Below are positions 8,228-16,799 of a stretch of 64,000 nucleotides of DNA, one piece after another. How positions within the stretch are numbered: position 1 is the stretch's first letter; every line of letters begins with the position of its first letter. Source of the DNA: Halobacillus massiliensis (GTDB taxonomy: Bacteria; Bacillota; Bacilli; Bacillales; Halobacillaceae); NCBI RefSeq assembly GCF_900166625.1, contig NZ_LT800499.1, positions 1,282,630 through 1,346,629 of the forward strand, read 5' to 3'. Both the position numbers and the translations under genes were made by a program. The notes beneath the pieces are model-generated. The model saw only the letters and a list, made by a program, of their open reading frames with translations. It was not told the origin of the DNA and did not search any database.

Positions 8228-9805
8228 ATGAACAAAGAAATCATTCATGGAAGAGAAGTATATGCTTACACGCCACGCCCATCTACATTAATAGACATAG
8301 TTAAGGAGTCTGCAAATAGTAATCCTGATAGGGAAGCTATAGTCTATCAAGGAGAACGTGTGACATATAAGCAGCTGCTCCAGCAAGTGAATGTTATCAG
8401 TGCTTATCTTTATTATGAATGCCACTTAAAAAAAGGAGATCGTCTAGCTTTATTAGTCGGGAACCGGCCGGAGTTTATTCAAATGTTTCTCGCCTGTGCA
8501 CGTCTAGGAGTTATCGTAGTTCCATTAAACCTTCGCTCTTCAGACAAGGAATTAATCGATATGATGATTAAAGCCGATATCTCTGTTTTATTCGCAGAAG
8601 AGGGGTTTGAAGATCTAGTTAGAAAGTGGAAGAAGCAGCATCCAACTTCAATAATTATCGGCACGGAAGGAATAAAAGGAGAAAATATTTATGACTCCTT
8701 TAAAAATCTGCTTCATCACAATTTCCCTGATCCAGAGTACCCCTCAATAGATGAAGAAGACCCGCTTTATATTATGTTCACATCAGGTACAACCGGAATG
8801 CCAAAAGGGGCAGTTGGCAGTCATGTAAATGTTATTCACAGCGCGCTTCATTATAAAGAAGTCTTTCAAGCAAAAGAACCTGTGCGTACACTAATTGCTG
8901 TACCGCTGTTTCATGTGACAGGTCTAATTGGACAGCTATTTTATATGCTGCTTATCGGCGGCACCTGTGTGTTAATGAAGCGGTATCAGACTGGAAAATT
9001 TCTTGACTTAATTGAAAGGGAAAACATTACGTTTCTGTTTAATGTACCGACTATATATATTATGATGCTGAGTCATGAGACCTTTCAGCCAGGCAAACTG
9101 CGTGCATTAGACATTGCAGCATTTGGAGGAGCGCCTATGTCACAGGAAACGATCGAGTCTTTAATGAAAGCGCTTCCTTTTTTAAGGCTTCATAATGCAT
9201 ATGGCGCTACAGAAACTTCTTCACCTGCAACCATTACTCCTATGATTGAAAATTTTTCTAAGATTGCATCAATTGGCCGAGTGGTGCCCGCCGGAGAAAT
9301 GAAAGTGATAGGTGAAGATGGTATAGAAGCGGCACCTGGCGATGTAGGTGAATTATATATAAAGGGGCCTATGATTGTAGCGGGGTACTGGAGGAATGAG
9401 GAAGCAAATCGTCAGGCATTTGAAGATGGCTACTGGAAGTCTGAAGATATGGCAGCCATTGATGATGACGGCTTTGTATATTTAATGGACCGTAAAAAAG
9501 ATATGATAAACCGCGGTGGTGAAAAGGTATTTTCTGCTGAAGTGGAAAATGTGCTATACGGGCATCCTGAAGTACTGGAAGCGGCAATTGTAGGTGTTCC
9601 TGATGAAATTTTTGGAGAAGAAGTGAAAGCTTTTATCGTGCCGAAGAAAGGATCGGCCCCTAAGGCAGAATCTATTCAAGCTTTTATGGAGGAGAGAGTG
9701 GCTGATTATAAAGTTCCAAAACTGATTACATTCATCGATGAACTGCCACGTAATCCTGGAGGGAAAATATTAAAACAGCAGCTTACTAAATTTATAGAAA
9801 AATAA
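8228..9805 (+). CDS. acyl-CoA synthetase (class I adenylate-forming; LvaE-like role proposed)
   Basis: 525 aa AMP-forming ligase that activates a carboxylic acid to its CoA thioester. Motifs: phosphate-binding loop MFTSGTTGMPKGA (about 182-194), A5 YGATETSS, A8 hinge LMDRKKDMINRGGEKV (about 417-432), and the catalytic lysine in PRNPGGKILKQQL near the end. The start ATG 8228 has AAGGAGAGGAGTGCCTCA upstream. First gene of the sigma-54 operon. Length and motifs fit the medium/short-chain fatty acid, benzoate and crotonobetaine ligase group, so sequence alone does not fix the acid. The neighbours (SDR, AtoE, APH kinase, ACAD11-type enzyme) suggest a 4-oxo or 4-hydroxy short-chain acid. Confidence 0.9.
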   Translation: MNKEIIHGREVYAYTPRPSTLIDIVKESANSNPDREAIVYQGERVTYKQLLQQVNVISAYLYYECHLKKGDRLALLVGNRPEFIQMFLACARLGVIVVPLNLRSSDKELIDMMIKADISVLFAEEGFEDLVRKWKKQHPTSIIIGTEGIKGENIYDSFKNLLHHNFPDPEYPSIDEEDPLYIMFTSGTTGMPKGAVGSHVNVIHSALHYKEVFQAKEPVRTLIAVPLFHVTGLIGQLFYMLLIGGTCVLMKRYQTGKFLDLIERENITFLFNVPTIYIMMLSHETFQPGKLRALDIAAFGGAPMSQETIESLMKALPFLRLHNAYGATETSSPATITPMIENFSKIASIGRVVPAGEMKVIGEDGIEAAPGDVGELYIKGPMIVAGYWRNEEANRQAFEDGYWKSEDMAAIDDDGFVYLMDRKKDMINRGGEKVFSAEVENVLYGHPEVLEAAIVGVPDEIFGEEVKAFIVPKKGSAPKAESIQAFMEERVADYKVPKLITFIDELPRNPGGKILKQQLTKFIEK

Positions 9806-9823
9806 AGAAAGGGGAGGATCGAT

Positions 9824-10579
9824 TTGTTTAAGCTGGAAGGAAAGGTAGCGATGATCACTGGCGGCAGCAAAGGAATTGGATTAGGTATGGCCCACTGTCT
9901 TGGAAAGAGAGGGGTAAAGCTTGCGATTTCAAGCCGGGGTGAAGAAGACCTAAAGAGAGCAAGCATTGAATTAAAAGAGGAAGGTTATGAAGTTTTTGCT
10001 ACACCCGTAGATGTAGCAAAACAACATAGTGTAGAAAATTGGATGGAGGAAGTCATTAACCACTTCGGGAAAGTGGATATTGTCGTAAATAATGCAGGTA
10101 CAAACATTCGAAAACCGCTGGTTGATATTGAAGAAGAGGACTGGGATCGTGTCATTGATACAAATTTAAAGGGGGTATTCCTCGTTGGGCAAGCTGCAGC
10201 TAAACAGATGATTAAACAGGGAAAGGGCGGAAGAATTATTAATGTTTCTTCCATTTTTGGTGGTGTAGGAAGCAGTCATCAGACAAGTTATGCTTCTAGT
10301 AAAGGTGGAGTTAACCAGCTAACAAAGGTGTGGGCACATGAGCTTGCAAAAGACGGAATCAATGTAAATGCCCTGGCACCTGGTTATATAAAAACCCCAA
10401 TGACTGCTGGATGGCTGAATGATGAAGACCGTTTACGCAAAATTATTGATCAAACAATGGTTAAACGAGTCGGTGAATTAAAAGATCTGGAAGGCCCCCT
10501 TTTGCTGCTTGCTTCAGATGAATCAAGCTACATGACAGGACAGACGATTTATGTGGACGGCGGATGGACCGCTCAATAA
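9824..10579 (+). CDS. short-chain dehydrogenase/reductase (LvaD-like role proposed)
   Basis: 251 aa classical SDR. Cofactor motif TGGSKGIG (residues 12-19), NNAGT, the catalytic Ser in NVSSIFG and YASSKGG (YxxxK) are all present, and the C-terminal YVDGGWTAQ is typical. TTG 9824 is the start, with GAAAGGGGAGGATCGAT before it. FabG- and gluconate-5-dehydrogenase-like proteins look the same, so specificity is inferred only from context. In an lva-like pathway it would reduce a 4-oxoacyl-CoA to the 4-hydroxyacyl-CoA. It lies 18 bases after the synthetase gene. Confidence 0.88.
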   Translation: MFKLEGKVAMITGGSKGIGLGMAHCLGKRGVKLAISSRGEEDLKRASIELKEEGYEVFATPVDVAKQHSVENWMEEVINHFGKVDIVVNNAGTNIRKPLVDIEEEDWDRVIDTNLKGVFLVGQAAAKQMIKQGKGGRIINVSSIFGGVGSSHQTSYASSKGGVNQLTKVWAHELAKDGINVNALAPGYIKTPMTAGWLNDEDRLRKIIDQTMVKRVGELKDLEGPLLLLASDESSYMTGQTIYVDGGWTAQ

Positions 10580-10595
10580 AAAGGAGGCAATATTA

Positions 10596-11981
10596 TTGGG
10601 ACCGACTGCGAAAAAGCTGGAGTGGGAAGAGAAACCAAAATCGAATAATATAATTGCAAAGCTGGCGATATTTTTTGCTAAATTAGCTGAACGCTGGCTT
10701 CCAGATGCCTTTGTTTTTGCCATTTTACTAACGTTAATTGCTTTTGTCAGCGGAATATTTTTAACGGAAAGTTCTCCGTTTGATATGGTTATTCACTGGG
10801 GAGACGGTTTCTGGGGACTGCTTGAATTTACAGCGCAGATAATTACAACTTTTGTGATGAGTTATGCATTAGCACTTACTAAACCTGTTTCTAATCTGCT
10901 CGAGAAAGCGGCAGGACTTTGTAAAGGACCGGCGTCTGCGATTTTAGTTGTTACCTTTTCCTCCCTTATCGGTTCTCTTATCAGCTGGGGATTAGGATTA
11001 GTAGTAGCTGGAATCATGGCTCGACTCGTAGGAAGAAAAGTTCCGAGTGTGGATTATCGAGTACTTGTGGCTGCCGGCTATTCGGGCTTCATCATTTGGG
11101 AGGGAGGTCTTTCTTCTTCACCTTCTCTATTTGTAGCAACCGAAGGACATAACTTTCAGGATATGGTAGGATTAATCCCAACATCAGAAACGTTATTTTC
11201 ATTAACTAACATTATTCTAGTTCTGGTAATCTTTCTTACTCTGCCATTTGTCATGCTGCTCATTCACCCGAAACGCCCCGAAGACAGGGTGACTATCAGC
11301 AAAGATCTGCTGCAGGAAACTAAAATCACTCATGAGCAAATTAAGACAAAGGACATGAAGCCTAATGAAAAGCTGGATAACAGCCGGGTGATTGTTTTGG
11401 CAGGCGGACTGCTGGGAGTGACATATTTAACGGCGCAATTTTATCAGAATGGATTTGCCTTAGACTTAAACATTGTTAATCTCATGTTTTTAACAGCGGC
11501 TCTTCTGCTGTATAGCAATGTGAAAGAGCTGGGCAATGGAATTAAAGCTGCTTCAGGAAGCGTAGGACAATTTGCTTTGCAATATCCTTTCTACGCAGGA
11601 ATTATGGGGATGATCAGTGGATCAGGATTAGCGATTTGGCTCTCGCAGAATATTTCAAGTATCGCTAGTGATCAAACACTGCCATTCTTTGCTTTTTTAT
11701 CCTCAGGATTATTAAATATGTTTATTCCATCCGGGGGAGGACAGTGGGCTGTACAGGCACCGATTATGCTTCCGACAGCTATTGAGATGGGCGTAGATCC
11801 AGCTAAAATTGTCACTGCCGTAGCGTGGGGAGATGCCTGGACGAATATGATCCAACCGTTTTGGGCTGTACCAATGCTCGCAATTGCCGGTCTTAGAATT
11901 CGCGATATGATGGGGTTTGCGACGATTACATTATTATACACGGGGATTATAATTGCCATAGTGCTTTTATTTATCTCATAA
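10596..11981 (+). CDS. short-chain fatty acid transporter, AtoE family
   Basis: About 461 aa integral membrane protein with roughly 12 helices. It has the AtoE-family segment FIPSGGGQWAVQAPIMLPTA (about residues 371-390) and an N-terminal WLPDAFVFAILLTLIAF helix. An earlier in-frame ATG at 10551 lies inside the SDR gene. I chose TTG 10596 because AAGGAGG (10581-10587) is 8 bases upstream. AtoE-type proteins take up short-chain acids such as butyrate or acetoacetate. Here it probably imports the substrate of the operon, replacing the different transporters of the Pseudomonas lva operon. Confidence 0.85.
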   Translation: MGPTAKKLEWEEKPKSNNIIAKLAIFFAKLAERWLPDAFVFAILLTLIAFVSGIFLTESSPFDMVIHWGDGFWGLLEFTAQIITTFVMSYALALTKPVSNLLEKAAGLCKGPASAILVVTFSSLIGSLISWGLGLVVAGIMARLVGRKVPSVDYRVLVAAGYSGFIIWEGGLSSSPSLFVATEGHNFQDMVGLIPTSETLFSLTNIILVLVIFLTLPFVMLLIHPKRPEDRVTISKDLLQETKITHEQIKTKDMKPNEKLDNSRVIVLAGGLLGVTYLTAQFYQNGFALDLNIVNLMFLTAALLLYSNVKELGNGIKAASGSVGQFALQYPFYAGIMGMISGSGLAIWLSQNISSIASDQTLPFFAFLSSGLLNMFIPSGGGQWAVQAPIMLPTAIEMGVDPAKIVTAVAWGDAWTNMIQPFWAVPMLAIAGLRIRDMMGFATITLLYTGIIIAIVLLFIS

Positions 11982-11982
11982 A

Positions 11983-11996
11983 AGTAAGCGCTTACG
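11983..11996. promoter_or_regulatory. cre-like palindrome inside the operon
   Basis: AGTAAGCGCTTACG matches 12 of 14 positions of the CcpA box TGWAANCGNTNWCA and its core GTAAGCGCTTAC is a perfect palindrome. It sits between the transporter stop and the kinase ribosome site. It could act as a roadblock for elongating polymerase or be chance. Confidence 0.45.
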
Positions 11997-12010
11997 AATG
12001 GAGGGGTCTG

Positions 12011-13057
12011 ATGGCTGTGCTTACCGAACAAGACCGTAGTGAGATTAATTGGACAAAACTAAAAGAGCTGCTTACGGAGTCTATCCCGCAAGCCAATGGA
12101 GAACTTCAAGTGCAGCGTTTTTCAGCTGGTTATTCAAATATTACCTATGCTGTTTCAATTGGGGAATGGAAAGGAGTTCTGCGGCGGCCGCCTTTTGGGG
12201 CAATTCCACCCAGAGCACATGATATGGAGCGTGAATATAAGATTCTGCAAAAAATCCATCCTGTATTTCCACTTGCTCCAAAACCGTATGTATATCGTGA
12301 TAATCTGGAAATTATGGATAAACATTTTTATGTAATGGAGTTAAAAGAAGGGGTAGTGATTGATGACGACCTTCCTGAGCACTATAAAGACATCGAGGGT
12401 ATCAGAAAAATCATTTCAGAAGCAGTCATAGATTCCCTTGTAAGTCTCCACTCTATAGATATCAATCAAAATCAATTAAGAGAACTCGGAAAACCTGAAG
12501 GCTTTCTGGAGCGCCAGGTCAAGGGCTGGATTAAACGATATAACCGTTCGAAAACTTCCGAGTATGACGGGGTAAGTCAATTGGAGGAGTGGCTGCTTGC
12601 ACGTATTCCCAATTCTCCGGAACCTACGATTGTCCATAACGATTTTAAATTAAATAACATGATGTTTGCTAACAGCCAGCCGGGGAAGGTAACGGGCGTA
12701 TTTGACTGGGAACTCAGTACGATTGGTGATCCGCTTACTGATGTTGGGGCAGCACTTGCTTATTGGACAGAGCCGGGAGATGCAGATACAGGACTTACTG
12801 CTCTGACAAAAGAAGAAGGATTTTTCTCTCGAAAACAAATGCTTGAACTGTATGCCGAAAAGAGTGGAAGAGATATGTCCCAAATCGATTACTATCTCGT
12901 TTTTTCCTTTTATAAGATTGCCAGTATACTGCAGCAGATCTATGCAAGATGGAAAAGCGGAGAAATCCAGGATGATAGGTTTGCCGATTTAGATAAAGGT
13001 GTCGAAAATTTATTGTTAAAAGCACAGCAAGCTAGAAAAAGTCCAATTTTAAGATAA
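12011..13057 (+). CDS. APH/ChoK-type phosphotransferase, ACAD10/11-like kinase (LvaA-like)
   Basis: 348 aa protein kinase-like fold. The Brenner motif is VHNDFKLNN with H209 and catalytic D211, followed by the Mg-binding [16 protein letters not shown] (D232). This form (HND...NN plus DWELxTIGDPLxD) is typical of the kinase domain of ACAD10/11 and of bacterial LvaA, which phosphorylates the 4-hydroxyl of 4-hydroxyacyl-CoA. It is not a resistance-type aminoglycoside kinase. ATG 12011 has GGAGGGG upstream. The next gene, 2 bases on (17 bases to its likely start), encodes the ACAD11-type dehydrogenase, so the two bacterial genes match the two halves of the animal fusion protein. The small LvaB partner of Pseudomonas is not seen here. 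Confidence 0.88.
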   Translation: MAVLTEQDRSEINWTKLKELLTESIPQANGELQVQRFSAGYSNITYAVSIGEWKGVLRRPPFGAIPPRAHDMEREYKILQKIHPVFPLAPKPYVYRDNLEIMDKHFYVMELKEGVVIDDDLPEHYKDIEGIRKIISEAVIDSLVSLHSIDINQNQLRELGKPEGFLERQVKGWIKRYNRSKTSEYDGVSQLEEWLLARIPNSPEPTIVHNDFKLNNMMFANSQPGKVTGVFDWELSTIGDPLTDVGAALAYWTEPGDADTGLTALTKEEGFFSRKQMLELYAEKSGRDMSQIDYYLVFSFYKIASILQQIYARWKSGEIQDDRFADLDKGVENLLLKAQQARKSPILR

Positions 13058-13074
13058 TAGTGGAGGGGAAGAAT

Positions 13075-14280
13075 ATGTATACAACGAAATCTGTCAAAAT
13101 TGAAGCATTGCAGGAAAAGCTCATCCAGTTTATGGAATCCCATGTCTATCCTAATGAAAAGCTTTATGAACAACAACTGAACGATGCAGAATCACGCTGG
13201 ACGATTCCGCCGGTAATGGAAGAATTAAAGGATAAGGCAAAACAGGAAGGACTATGGAATTTATTTAACAGCGAAGAAGACTATGAGCTCCAGCTTACAA
13301 ATTATGATTATGCTCATTTATGCGAAATTATGGGCCGATCTCTTATTGGTCCTGAAGTATTTAATTGTAATGCACCAGATACCGGAAATATGGAAGTGCT
13401 TATGAAATTCGGTACAGATGAACAGAAAGAGCGCTGGTTAAAACCCCTTCTCGAAGGAAAAATCCGCTCTTGTTTTACAATGACCGAGCCAGACGTTGCT
13501 TCTTCTGATGCAACAAATATTCAAAGCCATATCAAGCGTGATGGTGATGAATATGTGATCAATGCTAAAAAATGGTGGTCCTCAGGGGCGATGGATCCAC
13601 GCTGTGAGATCGCTATATTTATGGGAAAAACAGATCCGGAAGGTCCTCGTCACCGACAGCAGTCTATGATTCTTGTTCCTATGGATACACCAGGAGTAGA
13701 AGTAAAACGTCACTTGCCGGTCTTTGGGTATGATCATGCGCCTCATGGGCATGCAGAAATTCATTTTACTAATGTTAGAGTACCGGTTGAAAACTTGATT
13801 TATGAAGAAGGGGCCGGCTTTGAAATTGCTCAGTCCCGTTTAGGGCCAGGCCGGATTCATCATTGCATGAGGGCGATTGGGGCAGCAGAGCGTGCGATCG
13901 AATTATTAGGCGAACGAGCTTTAAAAAGAGAGGCATTTGGATCTCCGCTGGCTGAAAAAGGGGTAATTCGGGAAGTAATTGCCGAGTCACGGATTGAAAT
14001 TGATCAAGCTCGCCTATTGACTCTTCATGCAGCCCAAAAGATGGACGAACAAGGAGCAAAAGCAGCCAGGAAAGAGATTGCGATGATAAAAATAGTGGCA
14101 CCTCGTGTGTCTTTAAATGTTATCGATCGTGCCATTCAAGTGTTTGGAGGAGCAGGAGTTTCAGAAGACTTCCCGCTGGCTGCTCACTGGGCTAACGCCA
14201 GAACCCTGAGAATTGTTGATGGACCCGATCAAGTCCACTTACGGGATATCGGCCGGTTGGAATTGAAAAAATTTCAGTAA
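13075..14280 (+). CDS. acyl-CoA dehydrogenase, ACAD10/11 type (LvaC-like)
   Basis: 401 aa flavoprotein. Signature blocks include [50 protein letters not shown] and [15 protein letters not shown], which I recognise from the dehydrogenase half of ACAD10/11. In lva-type pathways the enzyme acts on 4-phosphoacyl-CoA, removing phosphate and leading to the 3-hydroxyacyl-CoA that enters beta-oxidation. GTG 13060 is in frame but lies in the ribosome site (GGAGGGG, 13062-13068), so ATG 13075 is preferred. Last gene of the operon, closed by a terminator. Ordinary beta-oxidation ACADs differ in these blocks, so the subfamily call is fairly firm; the exact substrate is inference. Confidence 0.9.
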   Translation: MYTTKSVKIEALQEKLIQFMESHVYPNEKLYEQQLNDAESRWTIPPVMEELKDKAKQEGLWNLFNSEEDYELQLTNYDYAHLCEIMGRSLIGPEVFNCNAPDTGNMEVLMKFGTDEQKERWLKPLLEGKIRSCFTMTEPDVASSDATNIQSHIKRDGDEYVINAKKWWSSGAMDPRCEIAIFMGKTDPEGPRHRQQSMILVPMDTPGVEVKRHLPVFGYDHAPHGHAEIHFTNVRVPVENLIYEEGAGFEIAQSRLGPGRIHHCMRAIGAAERAIELLGERALKREAFGSPLAEKGVIREVIAESRIEIDQARLLTLHAAQKMDEQGAKAARKEIAMIKIVAPRVSLNVIDRAIQVFGGAGVSEDFPLAAHWANARTLRIVDGPDQVHLRDIGRLELKKFQ

Positions 14281-14299
14281 TGAATACTAACCAGTTAAG

Positions 14300-14327
14300 G
14301 ACTCGTCTATACAGGCGAGTCTTTTTT
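14300..14327 (+). terminator. terminator closing the acyl-CoA operon
   Basis: Stem GACTCGTCT/AGGCGAGTC (one wobble pair) with loop ATAC, followed by six T. It lies 20 bases after the dehydrogenase stop. Confidence 0.85.
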
Positions 14328-14362
14328 AGTTACTATTGATATAGCGTTTACATAAGGAGAAG

Positions 14363-15964
14363 ATGATGATGAAAGGCAGGTTTCATGTTTCTTTAAAAAC
14401 AAAAATTCAAGTGTTAATTTTTACTCTAATCGTCTCTATTATTATTATCCTCTCTGGCGTATTTACTTACTGGGAGTTCGAAGATACGGAAGCTGTAATG
14501 GGGGATAAGGCTCTCCAGACGGCAACGACGATATCGTATATGCCCTCCGTAAGAGAAGCTTTTGAAGAACAAAACCCATCGGACAAGCTGCAGCCGCTTG
14601 CCCTGCAGATACAAGAGAGAATGGGGGCGGAATTCGTAGTTATTGGAAATACGGAAAGTATCCGCTATGCCCATCCGGATCCCTCTAGAATTGGGGGGAA
14701 GATGGTTGGGGGAGATAATGAACCTGCATTATTAGAAGGAAAATATTATGTGTCTCAGGCGAAAGGGACTCTCGGTCCTTCACTTCGGGGAAAGGCACCC
14801 ATCTTTAACGATAATCAGGAGGTTATCGGCATAGTTTCAGTCGGCTTTTTAATGGAAGATATATATACTGCCTTTTTTAGAAGGCTGGGTAATATTGCCG
14901 GAATCTCTTTGCTCGTCCTTTTGATTGGCGGCATAGGGGGTTATTTACTGACTAGGAGTATCCGAAAAGACACGATGGGACTTGAACCTTATCAAATTGC
15001 TTCTCTATATCAAGAAAGAGAAGCGGTTCTTTCATCTATTAAAGAAGGAATTATTTCTATTACCCGTGATGGACGGGTATCCATGATTAATTCATCAGCT
15101 AGACAATTATTAAATATTACTGAAGATATTACTAATAAGCAGATAAGAGAGATCCTGCCTGCTTCAGAAGCAGAACGGGTGATACAAACGGGAGTAGCGG
15201 AACGGGATCGTGAGTTATATCTTAAAGATCGAACGGTTATCGTAAATAGAACCCCCGTTATAGAAAATGGGGAAGTAGTGGGAGTTGTTTCCAGCTTTCG
15301 TGATAAATCAGAAGTGCGTGATATGGTTAATGCATTGTCTGAAATCAAGAGATATTCAGAAGGTTTACGTTCACAAACCCATGAGTTTGCGAATAAGCTG
15401 TATGTTTTACTCGGTTTATTGCAGCTTAAGCATTATCAGGAAGCCATTGATTTAATAGAATCAGAATTTCAAATAGCCAGCAATCAATCAAGCCGCCTTC
15501 ATCAAATTGAAGATGAAACTGTAGAAGCGATATTGCTTGGGAAATTGAGTAAAGCCTCTGAGATGAAAATTGATTTTCAAATTCATGAAGAATCTGCCTT
15601 AGGTATAATGCCTTCCCATATAAATCGTGCGAAGCTTGTAACTATACTCGGGAATCTAATCGATAACGCTTTTGAAGCAGTCAGTCCAAACAAAGTAAAA
15701 AAGGTGGTATTTTCCGCGATTGATGTTGGGGAAGAAATCGTTTTTGAAGTGAGCGACAATGGACCTGGAATTTCAGAAGAGCAGCTCCCTTATATATTTG
15801 ATCAGGGATTTTCTACAAAGAAAGGCGACCATAGAGGGTTTGGGCTGCCTAATGTAAAAGAGATTTTAGAAGAGCTGGGCGGAGCATTTGAAATCGATAC
15901 GAAACAAGGGAAAGGAACAACGTTTTCCGTTTTTATAGAAAAACGAAAGGAAGGGATAGAATGA
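14363..15964 (+). CDS. sensor histidine kinase, CitA/DcuS/DctS family
   Basis: 533 aa membrane kinase. A transmembrane helix at about 13-35, a periplasm-type CACHE sensor (about 40-170) and a second helix (about 178-198) precede a PAS domain (about 220-325). The H-box THEFANKLYVLLGLLQLKHY is of the DcuS/CitA type, followed by the HATPase motifs LGNLIDNAFEAV, DNGPGI and GFGLPNVKEI. This family senses external di- and tricarboxylates. Three ATGs in a row (14363, 14366, 14369) follow AAGGAGA, so the exact start may be 3-6 bases later. It overlaps its response regulator by 4 bases and stands before tctCBA, so it most likely senses citrate or a related acid. Confidence 0.92.
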   Translation: MMMKGRFHVSLKTKIQVLIFTLIVSIIIILSGVFTYWEFEDTEAVMGDKALQTATTISYMPSVREAFEEQNPSDKLQPLALQIQERMGAEFVVIGNTESIRYAHPDPSRIGGKMVGGDNEPALLEGKYYVSQAKGTLGPSLRGKAPIFNDNQEVIGIVSVGFLMEDIYTAFFRRLGNIAGISLLVLLIGGIGGYLLTRSIRKDTMGLEPYQIASLYQEREAVLSSIKEGIISITRDGRVSMINSSARQLLNITEDITNKQIREILPASEAERVIQTGVAERDRELYLKDRTVIVNRTPVIENGEVVGVVSSFRDKSEVRDMVNALSEIKRYSEGLRSQTHEFANKLYVLLGLLQLKHYQEAIDLIESEFQIASNQSSRLHQIEDETVEAILLGKLSKASEMKIDFQIHEESALGIMPSHINRAKLVTILGNLIDNAFEAVSPNKVKKVVFSAIDVGEEIVFEVSDNGPGISEEQLPYIFDQGFSTKKGDHRGFGLPNVKEILEELGGAFEIDTKQGKGTTFSVFIEKRKEGIE

Positions 15965-16635
15965 GAGTCATCATAGCAGAAGATGATTATCGTGTGGCAC
16001 AGCTCCATGAAAAATTTATAAATGAAATCAATGGTATGGAAGTGGCGGCCAAGGCTTTGAATGCAGGCGCTGCTTTGAAAGCTGTTAAAGACCATAAACC
16101 TGACCTTTTATTACTGGACGTCTATATGCCTGACCGGTTAGGGATTGATCTTCTTCCTGAACTTAGAGAAATTCATGTAGGTTTAGATATTATCATGATT
16201 ACAGCAGCAAATGAAAAAGAAATGATCTCCAGAGCCCTTAATTATGGTGTGGTTGATTATATTATTAAACCTATCTCTATGGAACGATTTATAGAAACAT
16301 TAGAATCCTATCGTAAGAAGAAGAAATTAATCAATAGTGCTGATAAATTAGATCAGCAAACGATTGACCAGTTAATAGGCAAAGATTCAAAAGTAAATCC
16401 TTCAAAACACGTGCCTAAAGGGATTGACCAATTAACCTTAAAGAAGATAAGACAGCTATTAAAAGAACGCGGTGATGATGGAGTAACAGCAGAAGAAGCA
16501 AGTGACTATTTAGGTGCCTCTAAAACGACAGCACGAAGATATTTAGAATATTTAATTTCTACAAAGGAAGGAATCGCAGAAATGAGGTACGGAAAAGTAG
16601 GACGGCCAGAAAGAAAATATTTCTATCAAAGTTGA
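15961..16635 (+). CDS. response regulator, CitB/DctR family
   Basis: 224 aa. The receiver domain has acidic pocket E7/D8/D9, phospho-acceptor D53 (LLLLDVYMPD) and K104-region IIKP. The C-terminal HTH (TAEEASDYLGASKTTARRYL) is of the type found in CitB, DctR and DpiA. It is translationally coupled to the kinase gene (ATGA overlap). The probable target is the tctCBA promoter immediately downstream. Confidence 0.93.
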   Translation: MRVIIAEDDYRVAQLHEKFINEINGMEVAAKALNAGAALKAVKDHKPDLLLLDVYMPDRLGIDLLPELREIHVGLDIIMITAANEKEMISRALNYGVVDYIIKPISMERFIETLESYRKKKKLINSADKLDQQTIDQLIGKDSKVNPSKHVPKGIDQLTLKKIRQLLKERGDDGVTAEEASDYLGASKTTARRYLEYLISTKEGIAEMRYGKVGRPERKYFYQS

Positions 16636-16661
16636 AACAGCCTGGAGCAGGCTGTTTTTTT
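16635..16661 (+). terminator. terminator after the two-component genes
   Basis: AAACAGCCT-GGAGC-AGGCTGTTT stem-loop with T-tail starting at the stop codon of the response-regulator gene. Confidence 0.88.
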
Positions 16662-16718
16662 ATGTCTTCATAAATTATATGAATTTAATTCAGCTTATTT
16701 TTTTAATAAGACTTATTT

Positions 16719-16732
16719 TGAAAACGATTACA
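16719..16732 (+). promoter_or_regulatory. cre site (CcpA operator) upstream of tctCBA
   Basis: TGAAAACGATTACA fits the B. subtilis cre consensus TGWAANCGNTNWCA at all 14 positions. It is 68 bases before the tctC start, within the promoter region, so carbon catabolite repression of the tricarboxylate transporter is expected. Confidence 0.8.
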
Positions 16733-16799
16733 AAAGAAAGTATGTCTATTACTATATGAATTACATAATTCTTAATTTTCTAAAAAGGAGGTCACGTTC

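Noticed and set aside
9369-9966. Antisense frames over the acyl-CoA synthetase and SDR genes
   Set aside because: No ribosome sites, no family motifs, and they sit opposite well-supported genes; the many similar shadow frames elsewhere were dropped for the same reason.
12011-13057. Aminoglycoside resistance kinase
   Set aside because: The fold is shared, but the motif pattern and the adjacent ACAD11-type gene indicate a metabolic kinase on an acyl-CoA.
14339-14352. cre site before the CitA-type kinase
   Set aside because: Only the right half (GCGTTTACA) fits; the left half fails at three positions.
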